From Embiotoca jacksoni (Eukaryota; Chordata; Actinopteri; Embiotocidae): a stretch of DNA of 64,000 bases. The stretch lies in assembly GCA_022577435.1 (NCBI GenBank), contig JAKOON010000032.1, forward strand, positions 2,829,047 to 2,893,046, read 5' to 3'. Shown in pieces: positions 25,235 through 38,815 of this stretch. The stretch's first letter is position 1. Every line of letters begins with the position of its first letter. Both the position numbers and the translations under genes were made by a program. Below the pieces are notes generated by a model. It saw nothing but the letters and a program-made list of their open reading frames with translations. It did no database searches and was not told the origin of the DNA.

Positions 25235-25360
25235 ACGTCTTTATCGCGCCGCTCCAAACAATGGCAGACGTCAGGCGCGTGTGGGTGGCGATCATTGGAC
25301 GGGACGGCGGGGACGTGGGCGGCCGCGCTGGACCAGATTGGTCCGTGTGCGTGTCCCTTT
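25235..25360. promoter_or_regulatory. CpG-rich patch within the large intron
   Basis: About 16 CpG dinucleotides in roughly 125 bp, including ATCGCGCCGC, AGGCGCGTG and a NotI-type GCGGCCGC at 25319-25326, in an otherwise CpG-poor intron. Two ATTGG (inverted CCAAT) pentamers lie at about 25293 and 25337. It is flanked on the right by a TAAT-rich segment (TTAATTATCGAT). It could be an enhancer or an alternative promoter; no downstream exon is recognisable. Confidence 0.35.
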
Positions 25361-25935
25361 AACTGCGATGAGCCCATTACTAGTCCACAAATGCACATTA
25401 GTCATGGCATTTAACTAAATTAATTATCGATGCCCTATTGAAGGGGACACAAGCTATTTTCGATATGCATTAGATTGTACTGAATGTGATTGGACTGCTA
25501 AAGAGGACATGATGTCGGCTGATGCGAGCAGTGGTGGCTCTCTATTGTCACTGTTATAGAAAGCACAAAACGGCAACCTACGCTCCCTTCTGTTCTACTT
25601 ATAATATTTCCAGCACTAATATTGTATAAAGCCTAATTAAAGAAGAGTATTTGCAGAAACTTTGATGGCCAATATTGACCCCAGGCAGGAATTTACTGCT
25701 TGGCAGGGAGCACAAATGTTCATTATGAATAGTTCCAGTAGTTTATGGTAGGTCTGTGAAAGTGAACGCTTTGACAAGTGGGATTTCTCAGCACAGACAC
25801 TTTCTGCCACACTGACTAAAACTGATTGTGCGCTAAGGGTGTTTTAAAGCAGGAACAGATGGGAGAGCGTGTGATAAGGGACACGGGGGTACCGGGTGTG
25901 TGAAGAATGCACACTGAGTGAGTGGGAGTCAGGAA

Positions 25936-25963
25936 TGTGTGTGTGTGTGTGTTTCTGTGTGTG

Positions 25964-26049
<86 letters not shown>

Positions 26050-26051
26050 TG
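25936..26051. repeat. (TG)n microsatellite with TTTCTG interruptions
   Basis: Long TG tract with two GTTTCTGTG interruptions near its left end and a GCGCGTGTTTCTG patch at its right end, so an imperfect compound array. Confidence 0.97.
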
Positions 26052-27045
26052 TTTCTGTATGTGTGTCTCTGGGCCTGACAGGAGATGACAAAGTCTGCCA
26101 CCTCTGACTGACCACACAGGTGTGCACGAATGTGTGTGTATGTGTGTGAGGCCAAAAATATTGAGGTAGATCTCAATGGATGTAGAGGAAGCTTGGGCTG
26201 CAGGTAAAGAACACACACAAGGTTAAGACATTGTGCCAACCTGTGAGTATACTTCAAGCCCACCCACTCATCCTTCTTTGTTGTCTGTACACCTCCTCAC
26301 TCTCTTTTCTTTCTTTTTTTTTTGTCCTATTCCCACTAAGGGACATAATACCCTCTTCATCTCTTCCGATTCTCTCCACTTCATTCCCTCCCCCGCTTCC
26401 TTTCTTGTACGTTCATCTCCTTGTTTCCTAGTTCTCTCAACTCAACCCTGAGCCATCTCTCACCCACTCCCTCTTTGCCTCTTCCTTTTGTCTCACCCCC
26501 TCTGACAACTTTATCGCACCTTGCTTTGCTCCATCTTTCTCTTTTGCTCTTTCAGGGGAAAAAGAACTCACTGGAGCACACAAAGATGTGGCACACACCT
26601 CCTTCCTGGTTCTCTCCTTCTGTCTCCTCCCATTCAGCCTCTCTCTGTTACAGCCTTGCTCTCCAGGGAAATGAATTAGTAATATTTATGATGAAGCCCT
26701 CTCTGAACTACTCCCTCTATCGCGCCCCTTCTCTCTCTCTCTCTCATCTCCCCAGTGCATAAAATGACACTGATCGTATCGGTGCTACCTATGTAGTCAT
26801 CTGTCAGCCCATCTATCTTTCCATCCATCAAACTGCTGGGAGAGTGATGGCTCCCTCAATATTTTTATGTGGCACCATTGGCAAGCCAAGGTTGTTTGGA
26901 ATCCACATAAAAAAGCAGAAAGCGGCACCTGTGTGTCCGTCTGTGGACTTGTCCCCGAGCAGAGTTGTAGCTTTTCAAACACTTCTCACAGGCAGAGCAG
27001 AGGAGCCAAAAGTTTTCAGAGTCTCTGGACGCATCTGGAAACTTA

Positions 27046-27047
<2 letters not shown>

Positions 27048-27125
<78 letters not shown>
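27048..27125. repeat. (TG)n microsatellite
   Basis: About 39 uninterrupted TG units. Confidence 0.98.
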
Positions 27126-27127
<2 letters not shown>

Positions 27128-27330
27128 GAGAACCATCGAACCGTCACAAGGCACTGACTCAAAGCTTCGCCTTTTGACAGATTGATCTGAGGAGGTAGAG
27201 TTGGTGTCCAGATCTGTAGGATTGGACCAGATCACTCATTAAATGTTGGCATTTCACCGATACATAGTGACATTTCACTATACTGATATTTCCAACAAAA
27301 GAATGTGGTTGTGTATCCTTTCTGAAAAGT

Positions 27331-27351
27331 TTGAATATACTGTATATTCAA
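27331..27351. repeat. 10-bp AT-rich palindrome
   Basis: TTGAATATAC, one T, then GTATATTCAA: perfect 10-bp arms with a single central base. May be chance in AT-rich DNA. Confidence 0.85.
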
Positions 27352-30300
27352 ATGGTTTTGTGGGTTTTTCAGGGGAGACTGGCAACAACCAACAGGAACA
27401 ATAAATGAAATAAAAGACTAGGTCATACAAATAATGAATATATGAAGCAGAAACTAAACAGACAGACCTGATAAAATGACAGCGATTCAACAGGTAATCA
27501 ATTACAGGCCGGATTTGAATTATAGAGGCTTTTGGAGGACCCCTGTTAGTGCACCACTACTAATATGTCACATTGACGCGCACTAGGAAGTGTGCGGCAG
27601 TTTAGTCACTTTTAAGGTTACTGTGAAAAACTTTCTCTCTTTTGTCTCTTCACTTTCCCTCTGATGTCTTTATTTCCTCCAAAGGGTAGAAAATTGGAAC
27701 CAAAAGTTTTATTTACAACTACTAAAAGTAAGCAGGCAGTCGAACTAAGTGACATCTGTCTCTCTGTCTGTTTCAGAGAAGAGAAATTCAAGTGTCAAAG
27801 TGAACTTGGGATTTGATTTGAGTGATTTCAGTGCAGCACAGATGGCCACAGCAGGAACAGACACAGTGTTGTGGATATTAGTGGAGACAAACTGCTATTT
27901 AATGAGTGAATTCATACACAACTGTGACAAAGGTTATTATCATTTCAAGAACTTTATTGTACCAAATATTTAAATCTGTACCCTATGACTAAAAAAACTG
28001 GACAATGTTTTAGAGTTCCCCCTAAATGTATCAAAGTAGGCTTCCCTTGGCTCTCCGTCATTCAAACAATGGTTAAAGGTTGTATTTCATGCAGTGTAGA
28101 AGCAGTGTTTCCCCTACCATTGTCTTGGGAAAAGAAACAAAACAAAATACGGACGTACTCATAGAACTGCGGTTACGCCCATTAACTAATATTTCTTAGT
28201 TCCTGTGCACCCGTCTCATTTCAGCTCAGTATGAGAGTTGTGCATTTATTTTTGTGCACCCCCCGACACACCGAGTGGTGTAAATGAGCTTTCCCTACTT
28301 CAAATGACCCATTACCTCATCAACCCAGCAGCAGCTACGCAGATTTCCAGTTATCTAGAATGAGACGGCTTGCTAAGAGCAACGACAAGACAACAGCTCA
28401 GGGCTGAGCTTGAGACAAATTAAGATCTCTGAGAAACACCAGAATCCTGCCCGACATGGCTCTGGATCTACGGCCTTGTTGCACGTGTGAGAAAATTTGT
28501 TTGGGTGAGTCTAAAATGAAAAAGTAAGGGGTTTGATGGGTCTTTGTTGCACCGTTTACAGGTTGGGTCAAATTCTGGATAGAGTTTGGGTAAACCATGT
28601 CCTGGCCAGCCTGTGAAATATTTTAAATTGGGTCAAACTGTGTCTGATTCAAATGGAGATCATTGGAATGGATGACACCATCTGACACCTTCTCACTACA
28701 GTCATCCTCTTATTTTGACCACAGACAGCAAAGCATCCTAAATCTAAAATAGAGTTTCAGCTCAAGACAGCCTTTTAAAAAGGTTTTAATACAGCAGCTT
28801 CAGATTGAAGCCAAAGTGTGGTACATGTTTATTGTCTTTCTGCTTTTGGATCCCTGGGTGTGAAAAGACGAGATTATTCTTTTAATCTATAGAACTGTAA
28901 TCATGTCTTTAGGAATTTACTGTTCCCATTCAACAGCTGGATCACTGCATGGAGCATGGAGTGTCGCTTTATGTTAGAACATAATTACAGCCGCTGGGAT
29001 CAATAGGGACTACAACAGACTCTCTTATCATGATCTCACACTTCTAAACTGGGAGGTATAAAGAGAATAAACTAAAGGAATGTGGAAAAAAGTACTTAAG
29101 CTTTGTGAGCAGCCTGAGGACTTTGAGGACTGTATTTCATTAACTAAACTGCAATGAGCTTCAAGAAATCTGTCCGTACTGTATTTGAGGATGTTGTAAG
29201 ATTAGAAAGTTTGGAGAGGAGGGGACTAATACCAGTGTAAAATTCAAGTCGCAGAAGTTTGTCAAAACTTCTCCATCTCATGGTCCACTTACTTGCTTTC
29301 ATTGTAGCTTTTAACAATATGATATTGTTTCCATCAGTTCTCGTGGTCAACTGAGTTAACTCTATCCCCAGATAAAGATGGTGTAATGAGTGGTTGAAAG
29401 CTCAGGAGAAGTTCAGATTGTGGATTGTTTTCTCAGACTGGTTTTCGCAATGTCAAGGAAGGCTTTTCTGATTAAATTCAAACCAACATAAAAAGTTAGA
29501 ATATACTATAGAATATTTGTGTTAAAAAAAAAAAGCACAGGGACCCTTGGAATATCTTGTACTTTTACTCAGCTGTTCATTAATCAACATTAAAATATCC
29601 AGTTATTCAAAGACACCAGTGAGAGGAGATCAAAGTATATGATGCTGTGACTGATTTTTCAGGTTTGACAGGTGTGTATTGTACCAGAGCACATATTTCT
29701 AATTTTGTGTAACCTCTGTGGAGGCAAATTTATACACAGTAGTCAATAATGTGTATTTCCATTGCTCCAATTTAATTAAGTCAACAATATATTTCCTGCT
29801 TTTTTCACTGGTTGTTCTGGATCACTCACCTACAGTGTGTTTGCTTGATTTTAATCACAACACCTCCCTGCAAATGTTTCAGAATAAAAGCCTTATTGAG
29901 AAATTAATAGTTTCTATCTTTTGAAACGCCTGAAGGCTTTTAATTTGAAACATTACAGGAACTGTTGCGATTGTCTTAATAGTGTAATGCAGTGACTTTA
30001 ACAGGGCAAACAATAGCAAATCATAACGATGCTTTGAGTTGATGTCGTGAATCAATCAATCCACCTTAAATTTCAATAAGACAACATCCTTTGTTTTTCT
30101 TGTCTCTCTTGCATGACATTTGGAACCATTCATCTCTGAAGCTAGACATGAGTGGATCCTCAAGAGAACTTTCCCACTTGGAGAAAAAAAATGGAGGAGC
30201 ATCATTACGGGTGAGCTGCGGCAACGCTACACCGATCATTACCAGACAACACGGACCAATTATGTCTTATGTACAGTATAATGTTTCTTGTTATCCCAAA

Positions 30301-33300
30301 TGGGCTAAAATGATTGGCTGAAAAAAAAAAACTCCCTGATCTTACCCTAGTTATTAATATGTGTTCATCAGCTTGTGATTATTAGAAGCAAATTAACTGA
30401 GGTCCTGGGAGAATAAACCTGACACTGATGCCTGTCTTCATAATATGGCATTATTTTCTAACAAACTGCAGCATTGGGAATCTTCTCATGCAACAGGAAG
30501 AACTGGGTCATGTTTATTTTTATTGTTTTCGATGTCAAAGGCACATTTTTTTCTTTTTTTTTGTTTGCTCTGTCGTATGTGTCATTTCCTCAGGTGTTAC
30601 AGTGAAAAATGCTAAAACCTCAAGGCAATATTTGTCTTATATTTCCTGTACCATATAGAAGAGGTGAAATTAAGGTAGAAAAGAGGAATGCTGTGTAAAA
30701 TTGGATGCCATGTTTGATGTAGTTGATATAAAATTTAATGGAAACCTATTCTGTTGTACAATAGAAAATCCAATAAAAAAAGACCTTAAGAGACTCAAAA
30801 TAAGACTGAATACTATTTCACTTTTTAATAATAATATCAGTATTCTCTGAGCATCTTAGTACTCCAGGCATGTTATTCTCTTAAATAACCTACTTTTCTG
30901 AGTGGTTAGAACAAAAAAAAATAAAAATAAAAATAAAAAGGCTGGTCTTTGTAATAAATTAACTCGTCAACTCATCCCAGAGAATTCAGCTATGGCATAC
31001 ACAGCCATAAATGATCAAGCCATTGTAAACATGAAAATACACATCTAAATAAACGACTACATGGAAACAAGGGTCTGAAATTTCAAATCATCCCAACAAC
31101 AACAACACTATGGCCCGACTACAAAGCTAGTACGAAGCCGCGGCAGTCCAATCATCTTAATTTCCCTATGGATTACCACGAGGAGTAGAGACTCATCCGC
31201 TGTACCTCTCCTGAAGCTTCGGAAGAGTAAAGCTGACAATTTGAGGTGTGATTTGATACCCAACACCCTTGTTTACTCTCAGACAATTAGTCATCCATGT
31301 ATTCCACACTGCACTACCATAATTAACAGCTTAATCAGGCAATGAGCTAATGTGCGATGGCAACAGAAACATCTCTTTAACACAGTTTCTTTTTACTTCT
31401 TTCTTGCGTGTTAACAACACATTTAGCGCAGGAGTGTTGAAATAAAAGGTTTATTGGCTCACATTCTGACAAGTTGTGATGAAAAACAGGCCCCATGAGA
31501 AAAATATAGTCCTGTGAGTATTCATGTTTAAACAGGAGGAAACTATCACACATGCAATGATATTTTTGGGATAAAGACTTCAAATAATGAATTATTTTCA
31601 GCCAAGTACTAAAAATGATGACTTTGTTGACTGTGTCTAAGCAATTGCGACCTTAAAATGTTCAAGAAGAACCTCTACCTTTTCAAAAGTGCATTTGATA
31701 TGGATGAAACGAAAATTAAAGCTTTTTCTTGCACCGACGAACACGGAGTTAAAACATCAAAAAACGTGTTGCTGTCCAAATACATTTGGAGCGTCGTGTT
31801 TGCCATTTGATAATGAGACCCAAAGGAAAGTGTGGTTAGAGCATTATGTTTGCCAATGAAGCATCTGAAAATATCCCATATTTTCCACTTATCATTTAAC
31901 CAAAAAACAATCTGTACGGTAGCCTACTTTGCTTTTTCTTTCCTGCCTCCTCCGGGCATAACAAATCCCCTGACAGTGTTCAAAACCGTACACACAACAA
32001 ACCCACTTGGTTTCTGGAATCGTGTTTCGGATAGAAACAAGCCCACAAAGCAGGACCTGTTTTTTCTCTCTTGTAGAGGCTATAATGTACAGCTGATACC
32101 TGGTTTGTACGCTCCAATGTAATCCTCTCCCTCTGCTAAATGCCACGAGGAATAAGCAGTGCTGACCTTGGGAGACGCGGGGGTCGGATTTGAGGGTGTC
32201 TTTTTAAAAGCCTGGGTTTGTAATTGAGTAGAGCGGCGGGATGGCTGGCTTTGATGGTGTTCGTGCAAGCACAAAGGAGCGCGAGTGCGTGAGGGAACAC
32301 AGAAATAAAATGGCAAGCAGCGGATCAGAGATACACAGAGACATACACAAACAAAAAAACGTGGGAACATGTTCACACACAAAACCGCTGGGTGTAGGCT
32401 AGCATCAGTACATTCAGTAGAGCACACACATGCAGGGAGTCATCAGCGGTACCAGAAAAGGGAGCAGCCGAGAGGTTTCGGTTTCAAAGCAGCTCCTGGC
32501 ACCATGAGGCTGCTCATCACCCAGACAGACCACAATGATCCCAGTTTTACTGAAACAGGCTCTCCAGTCCTGAGCGCAGCCCGGTCCAAAAACACCGTCT
32601 TTGATGGGGGTTCAACTCGACCAACAACCCCCCCCCCCCCCCACTCTCCAGGACATCATTAGTTCAATTTTGGCTTTAAAGCCAGTGCTTTATTGGACAA
32701 GAAACCTTCATCACATACAACTCCAGACATATTTTTTCTTGCATCAACATGCACTCTGCTCTGCTATGTTCATATTTACCATTCAAATATATGAAGATGT
32801 GAAAAAAACTATTCTGTGACACTAGTTTTATATCAAAATCCTGAGTGATTTTCAAAGAGTTAAACTGAGACAATTAATAGTCTTGACAAGCTTTTGGATG
32901 TGAACATTTTAGTTGGATTCAGTTTGGTTGTTCGGCATTTAGAAATTACATTCTATGGAGGCAGGGGGTCAATTGCCAGTATTTTTGTGATAGAGAATAC
33001 TCATGCCAAAATACAATAACATTTCTACAATGTAATATATAATCCTACATAACTGGCTTCAAACTATTTAATTTTCCTACTGTGTTACCATGTTAAAATG
33101 TTAAATATGTTTCTGGCAGGCTTCATGTCATTCTGGACTACTACAGATTGGCAGCAAAACATGAGAGATCTGCTTTGGGAAAACTACATCTAATTAGGGA
33201 TATAATTTAGCTTTAGTTAATGGCTGTTGCTTCTCTTTTTCTACTATAAGATGTGTATGTACGCATGTGTGCGTGTGCGTGTGTGTCAGCCATTCCACTC

Positions 33301-33483
33301 TATTATTTATGTATATATTTTTTCTATTTAGTGAGGTTATATACTGAATAAGTAAATATTTCGTCTGCTTTTAGAACAGTATATATTTATGTTTTTGTAC
33401 TGTAGCGGGTGAGTTGAACAGTCACACATATTTAATAACTACATTAAGAGATCAGACTAAACCCAGGTCAAAACCTAGTACAA

Positions 33484-33645
33484 GGCTGGACCATGTGTGA
33501 AACATAAGAGAACTTTTCATTTGAAATGCAGGCTTTACATTTTAAACGGATACAGGAAGTTGCGGCATTCAGTCGCTCAATGGTGTAACTTTTACACTTA
33601 CTCGCTCAGTCTGTGACAGACATTGGTGTTTATAGGGCTGGACTT
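33484..33645 (+). mobile_element. Dispersed repeat family 2, copy 2
   Basis: GGCTGGACCATGTGTGAAAC, ATTTTAAACGGATACAGG, ATGGTGTAACTTTTACACTT and GACAGACATTGGTGTTTATA parallel the 9.66-kb copy in the same orientation. Confidence 0.6.
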
Positions 33646-35504
33646 GCTGTTGTGGTCCAGCGAAAAATATAATTACATCTTCAAGATGGTTCTTAATGAA
33701 GATTCTGTATAATGAAATCACACCATACTTATTGGTATTGTGAAAACTACGTCCAAAAATGGTGTACCATTGCCAATTACTGGCCATTCTTATATTTTGT
33801 TGGTTTGACATACAAAAAGCTGTACTCTATATGTAGGCTAGCTGGACTGCCATGTTATTTACCTTTCAATTATCCTGTAGCCTATATGTGGTAGCAATAA
33901 GAGATTCCTCTATATACAATTCATTTAATACAACAGGGCTTTTGGTGGTACCTTTGGTTTTCCCCTCAGGAACTGCAGTTAAGAATTTTGGACAGAAAAA
34001 ATCCTCACCCACCTGACAGTGAAATCAAATATGTAGGAAAGTATTTGGCAAGTTGTAATACTGAATGTATCAATGTGTTAACTGGCAATGTATATGTTTC
34101 TGCCAGGTTATCCGTTTGTGACGTACAATACTAGTTCAGGCACCTGCAGCAGGGAAGGGAAAGATCGGGGTACATAAATTTCCCATGACTTGAGACATAA
34201 CGCCTTTATTTACATTACATTAAAATCTAAACTTTTCCTGACTTTAACCAATGTGCTTTTGTTGCTGAAATCTAACCACAGAAAAAACAACTGGATGCAA
34301 ACCCTGGATTCTCTGTGGGAGCTGTGCTAGTTGTGCTCCCACCATCCATCCAGCGCTTCATTCATTTATTCCGATCCAGCCAGAGATTACTGCGTATGAA
34401 GACAAAAATTTGAAAAGTAATGTAGTTGTGTGGGAATGTAATTCATAAGGGACACTGTTGCAATTTGGCCGGCAAGACTGAAATCTCAAACTTAATTCAG
34501 TGTTGGTCAAAAAAACTAGTGCAAGTCCTGACCTGTATAGAATACTACATAGAGCACTACATCCCTCTCATTTTATTGGTGAACATCAAAAATCTTAATT
34601 TAAAGCTCACTACTGAGTAAATTAAAGAGTTTCCAATACATAGAGATTTGAAAATGCGTGAAGACACAATTCTTTGAGAGAAGAAAAAAAGATCCTTGGT
34701 TCTTTGTTTCGAGGGCTAAAGCTGGTTTTGATCAAAGAAAACACAACACTCTCTGGGTGTGTAACTTTTACTTTTTGCTGTTCAAAAGCACCAACAGTCT
34801 GGGTCTTGCACTAGAAAAATGATCTAGGTTAGAGGTTTTCAAACTGTAAAGCATGCTCCCCAGGGGGCACGAAAGAGTTGCAGGGGGAGAGAAGTAAAGT
34901 AAGGACGTGCTGTAAAAGAAACAGGTGCATGAAGGTGTTCTTAAAATCAGCAAGTAAGTTGGCTGATTTGTCCTCCTTTTTTAACACAATCACAAAGTGT
35001 CGCTGTAACTACAGGCTATGAAGGTACTCTAAACCTTTACTGCAATTTGTGTGAAAATTCATCACTCTTCTTTCTCGGGTCGTAACGCACATCCGAACAC
35101 ACTGATGTGATACTGTACGATACAATACATACGAAATGTAGCTGTGATCAGTGGATAAAATGTCACTTTTGAATTTGGTGATTATATTTAAATATTATCA
35201 AGTAATATTAGAATCCCATTAACATGTAGGTTGAATTGTAATTTTTTTCTGTTGAAATTTAAATAAATTTAATTCAAGTTAAAATTTCTGACTAAGTGAC
35301 GAGTGTGAACCCCGAGAGGACTTCAACAACAGGCAACTACAAAATCAAAATCCATTCACAAGAAAAAATAATATTATCCTGGACTCTGCTTCATAGACAT
35401 TTCTCTTCTAGCCTTAAAGTAATAATCTCAGATTTTCCTATAAATAAATGTCTGTTAAATCACTATCCTATTGAGGTAACACAACATTGAATGAGCCTGA
35501 GTGG

Positions 35505-35892
35505 CTTAATGACAACCCACCCATTGGTTTGTGAACTGCCTTTTTGAAGCCTCCACTCTGGCATCTCGTTTGTTGTCGTCTTGGTTTTTTGAAACCAGAA
35601 GTGACCATATCTGGACGATATGGGGAAGAGCAAGGGATGGATCTGACTGAGAACACTATGCCCCACCCAACAATACCAGAAACCTGACTCCACCCCAAGC
35701 ATGTCAATCAAACTAGTCACGCCGCAAAAAAGATACCTCTCTGCGAGGAATATAATTACCACCATAGAAGGACCGCCAGAACACTGATCAGAAGGAAGGA
35801 ATTCAGCTGATGACACCATAATGACTTGTGGAAAAAATATATTGACTTTCATTAAGAGAAGTTAAGGCTTTTTGAGACCCGGAGACTATGTC
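35505..35892 (+). mobile_element. Dispersed repeat family 1, copy 2 (near full length)
   Basis: CCCATTGGTTTGTGAACTGC, TTTTGAAACCAGAAGTGACC, ATGGATCTGACTGAGAAC, ATGTCAATCAAACTAGTCAC and GATGACACCATAATGACTTG appear in the same order as in the 14.3-kb copy. A MITE-like element begins about 10 bp after its end. Confidence 0.75.
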
Positions 35893-35901
35893 TATTTTAT
35901 A

Positions 35902-36350
35902 TGTTCCAAATGACGCACTTCCCTTAGAACACCAACAAATAGTGTTCTTGCGTGTTAGTATTCGTTCTTGTGTAGTACTTACATTTCAACAGAGTAGTGT
36001 TGCTTCAAATCGCCCACTTCCGTTCTTGCATTTATCAGAAATAACTGTAGCATTTGAATGCATCACCCGTTACCCATTTACCCAGAAAGGAATGTGTTTT
36101 TGTGCCCTCTGTTTAAAGCACTCAATAAAAATGCTGATGTCTTCTGTCCAGCAGCAGTATGGCGGTACTTAGTGAAATGTAACCCGTTGAGTTTGGAAAG
36201 TGTCCAGCGTTTCACACTTAGTTTTTGGACCGTTTTCAGTGCATCATCCGGGTACTCGTAGCACACTACCTGCTTCTGTACTTGACCGTGTGAACTCACT
36301 TGTGCACTCAAAATAGTGAGTGTTAGTATGTAAACACACCATTTGGAACA
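35902..36350. mobile_element. MITE-like element with TGTTCCAAATG terminal inverted repeats
   Basis: The left end reads TGTTCCAAATGACGCAC and the right end reads GTGTG-like then CATTTGGAACA region (ACACACCATTTGGAACA), so the 10-11 terminal bases are inverted copies. Length is 449 bp. No convincing target-site duplication can be seen. A relative, truncated at its left end, lies at 60711-61109. An open frame on the minus strand is shared in both copies but is not a recognisable protein. The superfamily cannot be decided by eye. Confidence 0.7.
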
Positions 36351-37036
36351 CAGCAACAATCTACGAGTCTACCAGCTGAAGCACTGTGCCCACATTCCTC
36401 CCTGCAAAAAAAAATTATAAAAAAAAAAATCACAATGCAAAGGTAGAGACATGTAAACCATCTGATGTCACACTGGCAACACTGTATGGCCCTCTGGGCA
36501 ATGAAGTCCAAAAGCCGCAATTACTACTTATCGCCATAGGAGTGACTAAAGAAAACAAAACGGAGAACTTTGAGATTACTACTTTACATTCAATTTAGAG
36601 GAAATACATTAAATTACAAATCTGCTCAAATGTTTTCTTCAAATCACCCATCCTTACAACATTTGTCACTTATATATGAAAGAAGTGATATAACTTTATT
36701 CGTTTCAATTTCAATACGATTTGGACTTAAGTCATCTTTCCTATCAGCCCTCCTAAAAACCCAAATCAAGTGGTAATTGTTCAAAATCTACATCCAAACT
36801 TCTGCTCTCTTCCCATTAATTGAAAGAACGTCAGCAATTAAACTGGAGGAGATGGAGCTTGGCTAAATGAGAAACAGCAGATAGGATGACAAGAGCTATG
36901 GCCATCAAAGCTACTGGGTGTCCTTGATCGTTCAGAGGACGGCGAACCAACTCGTCCCTTCGAAGGTATAATAAAGGACACACGTTCCAGTTTTTAAGCA
37001 TTATAGCAAAACAGAATGAATTACTGATACTGGCTT

Positions 37037-37071
37037 CACACACGCGCACGCGCACACACACACACACACAC

Positions 37072-37140
<69 letters not shown>
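37037..37140. repeat. (CA)n microsatellite with CG-rich left end
   Basis: CACACACGCGCACGCG at the left flank passes into a long CA run with one GCAC interruption. A GACACAGACGTGCACACACA tail follows to about 37162. Confidence 0.97.
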
Positions 37141-37145
<5 letters not shown>

Positions 37146-38815
37146 AGACGTGCACACACACAGTACTCCATCCAGCAACAGAGGCAGACAAACAGTGAGG
37201 TGAGCAGTGCTGCATAGTTCAGCCAGCACATCTGCCTTTTTAACTAAAATAAAGATTTACAATATAATGTCCAACAATGTCTCATAATTCATCACATTTA
37301 AATGGTGACCAGCAGGTATTATGCAGTCTCTCCAGGAGTATTTTTTTAGATTGTTACGATCAAAAATGTTTGATTTTGCCACAACTTTTCCAAAAAATTG
37401 CAGTGATTTGTAGAATTTTAAGTGATTTAAGAGAAATTAGTAAAAATTGCAAGCCGAGAAAAAATATATTTTTAACTCCTACTTAATAAAGACTCATGTT
37501 ATGACTTCCTATGATAATAAGCATACTGCAAATCACAGATATAATTTAGCTCTAATCTTTTTTTTTTTTTTTAATTTTGATAACTATGGATCTCAAAATT
37601 GCAAAAAAAAATCTAAATTCAAAATTAAGACGAGCTCAATCATCTGTCGAAATATGGGCTTTAAATGCTTTAGAAATCATATAAACTCAACACACACTAT
37701 GTACAAAAACAAAGAGCTTGCAGTCTATCACGACTAGTGAGTGGGTTTCAAACTGGTTTCACATGCGGTATTCCTTGTTCCCATGATAAGATTACATTTT
37801 CCAAAAGCCCCATCACTTCCAGTACCTCTGGTCAGGCAGCATGTGCTTGTTTGTGATGATGAGAGCAGAGCTTTGAATGAGAGGAGCAGCTGAAGAGCCG
37901 TACTGACTATAAATGAGGAGTTATTTTTGTGCCGTAATACCTTCAGCTAAGCTTCTACTGAGGATTTTTTTTTTGCGGAAAAATCTGCAGGAATTTGGCA
38001 AAATTGCAAGGTGATGTAAACATTGCAGAGTGCCTGAATTTGCATTTAATTATTGCTATTGTAAGTGATCGAAGACCAGGCCACAAGAGGCCCAATTTAA
38101 AACAGTTTATCGATAAGATAAGTCAAAATGTACAAATGTGCAGAGGAGGAAAACCTTGTTCATCTATCATTCACACTAAAATAACTTCATGATTGCAAAC
38201 AGAGAAATTAAGTTCACTGTAATCAAAGCGTTATTAGGAAGCCAATTAGGTTGGCCTACATCGAGGTAGCTGCAGTTGGAAATAGCAGCTGATCTTGCAG
38301 AAGCGAGTCAGATCCATGACTGAATGTTTGATGAGGTACTTTGCAGCCCTGCAGGAGTCTCCTCTGCCTGACTGCTGCTGTGAAAATCCTGACAGGACCT
38401 GCAGGTCAAAAATGTCCGAGAGCTCTTTTGCCTTCTGGTGCAAAACAAACACAGTGTTTATGCTGCTGTTGTGCAGCCCAGTGTCTGTTTTCTCTCAAAT
38501 AATGAGTACGAGAAAGTTAAGAGAAGCATAAAGTAGTTTAGAGTAGTTTCTGCTACTTTACATTGACTGACAGCTCACTTGATACTGCACTGCTCTAATG
38601 AGGATATTCCCCACCAATCTTGTACTGTGAACCGGAATGACGCGTTTGCTTGTAGGTGGGAAGCAATACATAGAATTCCTGTACATATGTGTGCATGCAG
38701 AGAGCGCTGCACGCCCATAACAGTCATTTTCTTTGATTATGTTGTGCTGTCTCTCTTTTTTTCTGGCTGCCATTCTCTCCCTGTGGGTGGCTGTATGAGC
38801 TGCTGAGTGACTCAC

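Larger units (their letters stand above)
12918..38815 (-). other. 25.9-kb intron between cadherin exons C and D
   Basis: Bounded by the donor of exon C and the acceptor of exon D. It contains no recognisable exon. Described separately below are a 25-bp palindrome (13.5 kb), dispersed repeats (14.3, 33.5 and 35.5 kb), a GGAGA tract (18.5 kb), a TAAT-rich patch (20.1 kb), a tRNA-like remnant (22.5 kb), a CpG-rich patch (25.2 kb), TG tracts (19.3, 25.9, 27.0 and 37.0 kb) and a MITE-like element (35.9 kb). Stretches such as 14800-17700, 27300-31000 and 36400-37000 are AT-rich with no feature I can support. Such a large intron in this region of a type II cadherin gene could hold regulatory elements, but that is inference. 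Confidence 0.85.

Noticed and set aside
34833..34875. CTCF-like CCCAGGGGGCAC and hAT-like AGAGGTTTTCAAACT
   Set aside because: The context looks like the end of an old interspersed repeat (GGTTTTCAAACT followed by a G-rich segment); I cannot find the partner end or justify a regulatory call.
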